From Nocardioides sp. (GTDB lineage: Bacteria; Actinomycetota; Actinomycetes; Propionibacteriales; Nocardioidaceae), in NCBI GenBank assembly GCA_003519585.1, contig DOWL01000086.1, forward strand, positions 1,016 to 25,071: a DNA stretch of 24,056 bases. Reading direction: 5' to 3'. The translations under genes were made by a program, and so were the position numbers. The notes under the pieces were generated by a model. That model had not been told where the DNA came from and ran no database searches. It saw only the letters and a program-made list of their open reading frames with translations. The number at the start of each line of letters is the position of its first letter. Position 1 is the stretch's first letter. Positions 21,789-24,056 of the stretch are shown here, piece after piece.

Positions 21789-24056
21789 ATGACTGAGGAG
21801 AAGCGTCGCGAGAGCGCCGGGCGCATCGCGTCCGCGATCGCACTCCCTGAGTGGTCCCTCCGCGCCAAGCTGGCGCTGGCACTCACCATCCCGATGCTCC
21901 TGGCCGCCACGTTCGGCGGCCTCCGGGTGCACTCCGAGCTGGCACAGTCCGACAACTACTCGGCCACCGCCAAGCAGGTCAGCGTGCTCCGGCCGGCCGT
22001 CGGGTACCTCGCCGCCGCCGAGCGCGCGATCATCACGTCCCGGCAGCGCCCCGAGCTCGACGACCCGGGGCGCCTCTCCGCGATCGAAGCGGTCGACGTC
22101 GCCGGCCAGCGGCTCGAAGAAACGGGCGCGACCGCGGACCTGAGCCCCGCGCAGCAGGAGCGGCTCGACAGCGTGCTCAAGCTGAGCACCCAGTTGCGCG
22201 ACGGCAAGGCCTACATCTCGGCCGGCCAGGCCGTCTCGCAGGTGCGCCAGCTCCAGCGCGGCGTCACCGACCTCATCGACTCCATCGTCGCCGAGCAGAT
22301 CAAGCCCGAGGCCAAGCTGGCCGCGCTCCAGCAGGCCCTGGACGGACGCGTGTCGCTGGCCATGCAGCAGTACATGGTCAACGTGCCCAAGACCAACGAC
22401 ATCAACGGTGTCGACCTCGCCGCCGAGCTCGGCGTCGAGCAGGTCATCATCGACCGCCTCGGCACCTACCTCGGCACCGACGACCCGCAGGTCGTCGAGC
22501 TGAACCAGCAGAACGCCGCGCACTTCGGCGTGGTCCGTGGCGGCGCCTTCGACCTGGGTGACGCCGAGGCGTTCCAGGCCTACGACGAGCTCAGCACCAA
22601 CCTGCTCAACGACATCGACACCAACCTCACCAACGCTGCCAACGATGCTCGCGGCCTGGCGATCGCCAACGCCGTCGTCACCGTGGCGCTGCTGCTCGCC
22701 GCGATCTTCCTGGCGCTGCTCGTCTCCCGCATGCTGCTCAACCCGATCCGCCGAGTGCGTGAGGGTGCGCTCGACATCGCGAACGAGAAGCTGCCGGAGA
22801 TGGTGGCCAAGATCCGCGCCGGCGAGGACCCGGGCGAGATCACCCCGATCCCCGTCGACACCCACGAGGAGATGGGCCAGCTGGCCCGCGCGGTTGACGA
22901 CATGAACCGGCAGGCCGTGCACCTGGCGTCGGGCGAGGCAAGGCTGCGCTCGCAGGTCGGCGAGATGTTCTCGACCCTGTCGCGACGCAACACCTCCCTG
23001 ATCAACCAGCAGCTCGGTCTCATCGAGCGCCTGGAGAAGGACGAGGAGGACCCGAACCGACTCGAGTCACTCTTCCGCCTCGACCACCTCGCCTCGCGGA
23101 TGCGCCGTACGGCGGACTCGCTCATGGTGCTCGCCGACGCGCCCATTCAGACGAGCGAGACCGACGCGCTCGCGCTCGGTGACGTGTTCCAGGCGGCGAT
23201 GGCCGGCGTTCAGGAGTACCAGCGCGTCCAGATCGAGAGCTCTCCGCCGGAGAAGGTCAACGGTGCCGCGTCGTCCGACGTCGTCCACCTGATGACCGAG
23301 CTGGTCGACAACGCGCTGGCGTTCTCGCCGCCGACCGCGCCGGTGAAGATCTCCACCAAGCAGGCCGGCGACAGCACCATCGTCGAGATCAGCGACGGCG
23401 GTCTGGGCATCGCCCAGGACGTGCTGACCTCTCTCAACGAGGACCTTCGCTCCGGCGGTGAGGTCACCGTCGACACCGCGCGGCGGATGGGTCTGCTCGT
23501 GGTGAGCCGGCTCGCGAAGCGGCACGGCATCACGGTGTCTCTGGCCCGCAACACGCGGGGCGGTACGACGGCCACCGTGCTCCTGCCGCCTTCGCTGCTG
23601 CGCGGCCAGGCCGCTCCGGTCCCGCCCAAGCAGCGGCCCGGCCTCGCCAGCCTCGGCGGCGGCCTGCAGTCGGTGAAGCCCGCCGTCACCCCGGTAACGG
23701 AGAGCATCACCAACGAGCCGGACAAGAAGCAGACGCTGCCGACCCGCGCCCCGGCCGTGACGCCGGTGGCTCCGCTCGCGCCCACCGGTCCCACTGCTCC
23801 CTCCGCGCCGGCCGCTCCAGCCGCGTCGGCTACCGCTCCGGCCGAGCAGGCCGACTCGATCGAGGCTGCGATCAACGCCGTGATCCGGCTGCCGCAGCGG
23901 CAGCCCGGTGCCACCCGCACCGGCGGTCAGATGCCTGGCGCGCCGACCGGTCCCCAGGGCGGGTCGCTGTTCCAGCGTCCCAAGCCCGCGGAGCCCGAGG
24001 CGCCCGTGGCCGAGGTCGACGAGTTGGTCGACGAGCGGGTCGACGAGCCTGTACAC
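21789..24056 (+). CDS. Conservon-type (CvnA-like) sensor kinase with nitrate/nitrite-sensing-like domain, 3' end outside window
   Basis: At least 756 residues with no stop before the window ends. The order is TM1 (about 28-46), a helical extracytoplasmic region of about 240 residues like the NIT sensing domain, TM2 (about 289-315) and a HAMP segment (LLNPIRRVREGALDIANE). Next is a dimerisation region with SRRNTSLINQQLGLIERLE and LDHLASRMRR, where H433 is the His of that box. The HATPase then shows the N-box ELVDNALAFSPP (N508) and G-box DGGLGI (536-541). From about 600 on the protein is a Pro/Ala/Thr-rich tail with VDE repeats at the end. This is the layout of the first gene of actinobacterial conservons, in which roadblock, DUF742 and small GTPase-like genes follow. 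Kinase activity of CvnA proteins is not generally settled. Confidence 0.88.
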   Translation, partial: MTEEKRRESAGRIASAIALPEWSLRAKLALALTIPMLLAATFGGLRVHSELAQSDNYSATAKQVSVLRPAVGYLAAAERAIITSRQRPELDDPGRLSAIEAVDVAGQRLEETGATADLSPAQQERLDSVLKLSTQLRDGKAYISAGQAVSQVRQLQRGVTDLIDSIVAEQIKPEAKLAALQQALDGRVSLAMQQYMVNVPKTNDINGVDLAAELGVEQVIIDRLGTYLGTDDPQVVELNQQNAAHFGVVRGGAFDLGDAEAFQAYDELSTNLLNDIDTNLTNAANDARGLAIANAVVTVALLLAAIFLALLVSRMLLNPIRRVREGALDIANEKLPEMVAKIRAGEDPGEITPIPVDTHEEMGQLARAVDDMNRQAVHLASGEARLRSQVGEMFSTLSRRNTSLINQQLGLIERLEKDEEDPNRLESLFRLDHLASRMRRTADSLMVLADAPIQTSETDALALGDVFQAAMAGVQEYQRVQIESSPPEKVNGAASSDVVHLMTELVDNALAFSPPTAPVKISTKQAGDSTIVEISDGGLGIAQDVLTSLNEDLRSGGEVTVDTARRMGLLVVSRLAKRHGITVSLARNTRGGTTATVLLPPSLLRGQAAPVPPKQRPGLASLGGGLQSVKPAVTPVTESITNEPDKKQTLPTRAPAVTPVAPLAPTGPTAPSAPAAPAASATAPAEQADSIEAAINAVIRLPQRQPGATRTGGQMPGAPTGPQGGSLFQRPKPAEPEAPVAEVDELVDERVDEPVH

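Noticed and set aside
1..24056. Insertion sequences, prophage genes, integrase or attachment sites
   Set aside because: No transposase, integrase or phage motif was recognised, and gene content and composition look uniform apart from the ATPase remnant.

Overview
The window reads as chromosomal DNA of a high-GC actinobacterium, most like Nocardioides or a close relative. Third codon positions are strongly G/C, GTG starts are common, and many genes are actinobacterial types: group II truncated hemoglobin GlbO, an Rv2466c-type mycothiol-linked thioredoxin-fold protein, DUF5130, a CtaJ-like small membrane protein, a BTAD (SARP/AfsR-type) regulator and a conservon-type (CvnA) sensor. I saw no phage, transposase, CRISPR array, rRNA or tRNA. 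Assignment to Nocardioides is inference; the families are recognised from motifs.

Layout. 1-1641: 3' part of a DesK/NarL-type sensor kinase followed by its response regulator (ATGA overlap). 1645-4274: stress and envelope genes: glbO and osmC (divergent), an MscS-type channel, a CtaJ-like membrane protein and a DUF5130 gene that overlaps it. 4275-4451 is a hairpin-rich intergenic repeat. 4452-10290: pepN, an Rv2466c-like gene, metG and a CTP-synthase-C-terminus-related amidotransferase-like gene. 10270-12393: a large secreted protein of carboxypeptidase-regulatory-like repeats. 12489-14689: a DUF4242 (SCO4226-like) gene coupled to a BTAD/TPR regulator whose 3' end is overlapped antisense by a 47-codon membrane-protein ORF. 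14829-17560: a truncated NB-ARC-type ATPase remnant, a SpoIIE/PP2C phosphatase, a LURP-one-related protein and an HNH nuclease. 17811-21416: fatty acid desaturase, VOC/glyoxalase-fold protein, AzlCD exporter and an LLM flavin oxidoreductase. 21789-end: a large CvnA-like sensor with a Pro/Ala-rich tail, running off the window.

Co-working genes visible from context are the kinase/regulator pair, CtaJ-like/DUF5130, DUF4242/BTAD regulator and AzlC/AzlD. The glbO, CtaJ-like, DUF5130, pepN and Rv2466c-like genes keep the relative orientation I remember for the Mycobacterium tuberculosis Rv2466c-Rv2470 block, with the HNH gene (Rv2469c-like) moved about 13 kb away.

The most interesting non-gene signal is a repeated start architecture. 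At least seven genes have a hexamer of the form (T/C)A-N3-T exactly 6-7 bases before the start codon and mostly no clear Shine-Dalgarno, as expected for leaderless mRNAs. Other genes carry strong GGAGG sites. One such hexamer contains the stop codon of the gene before it, and two face each other in a 42-bp divergent promoter. I did not find a clear, wholly new multi-gene system; the candidates for new biology are small-scale and listed in the findings.
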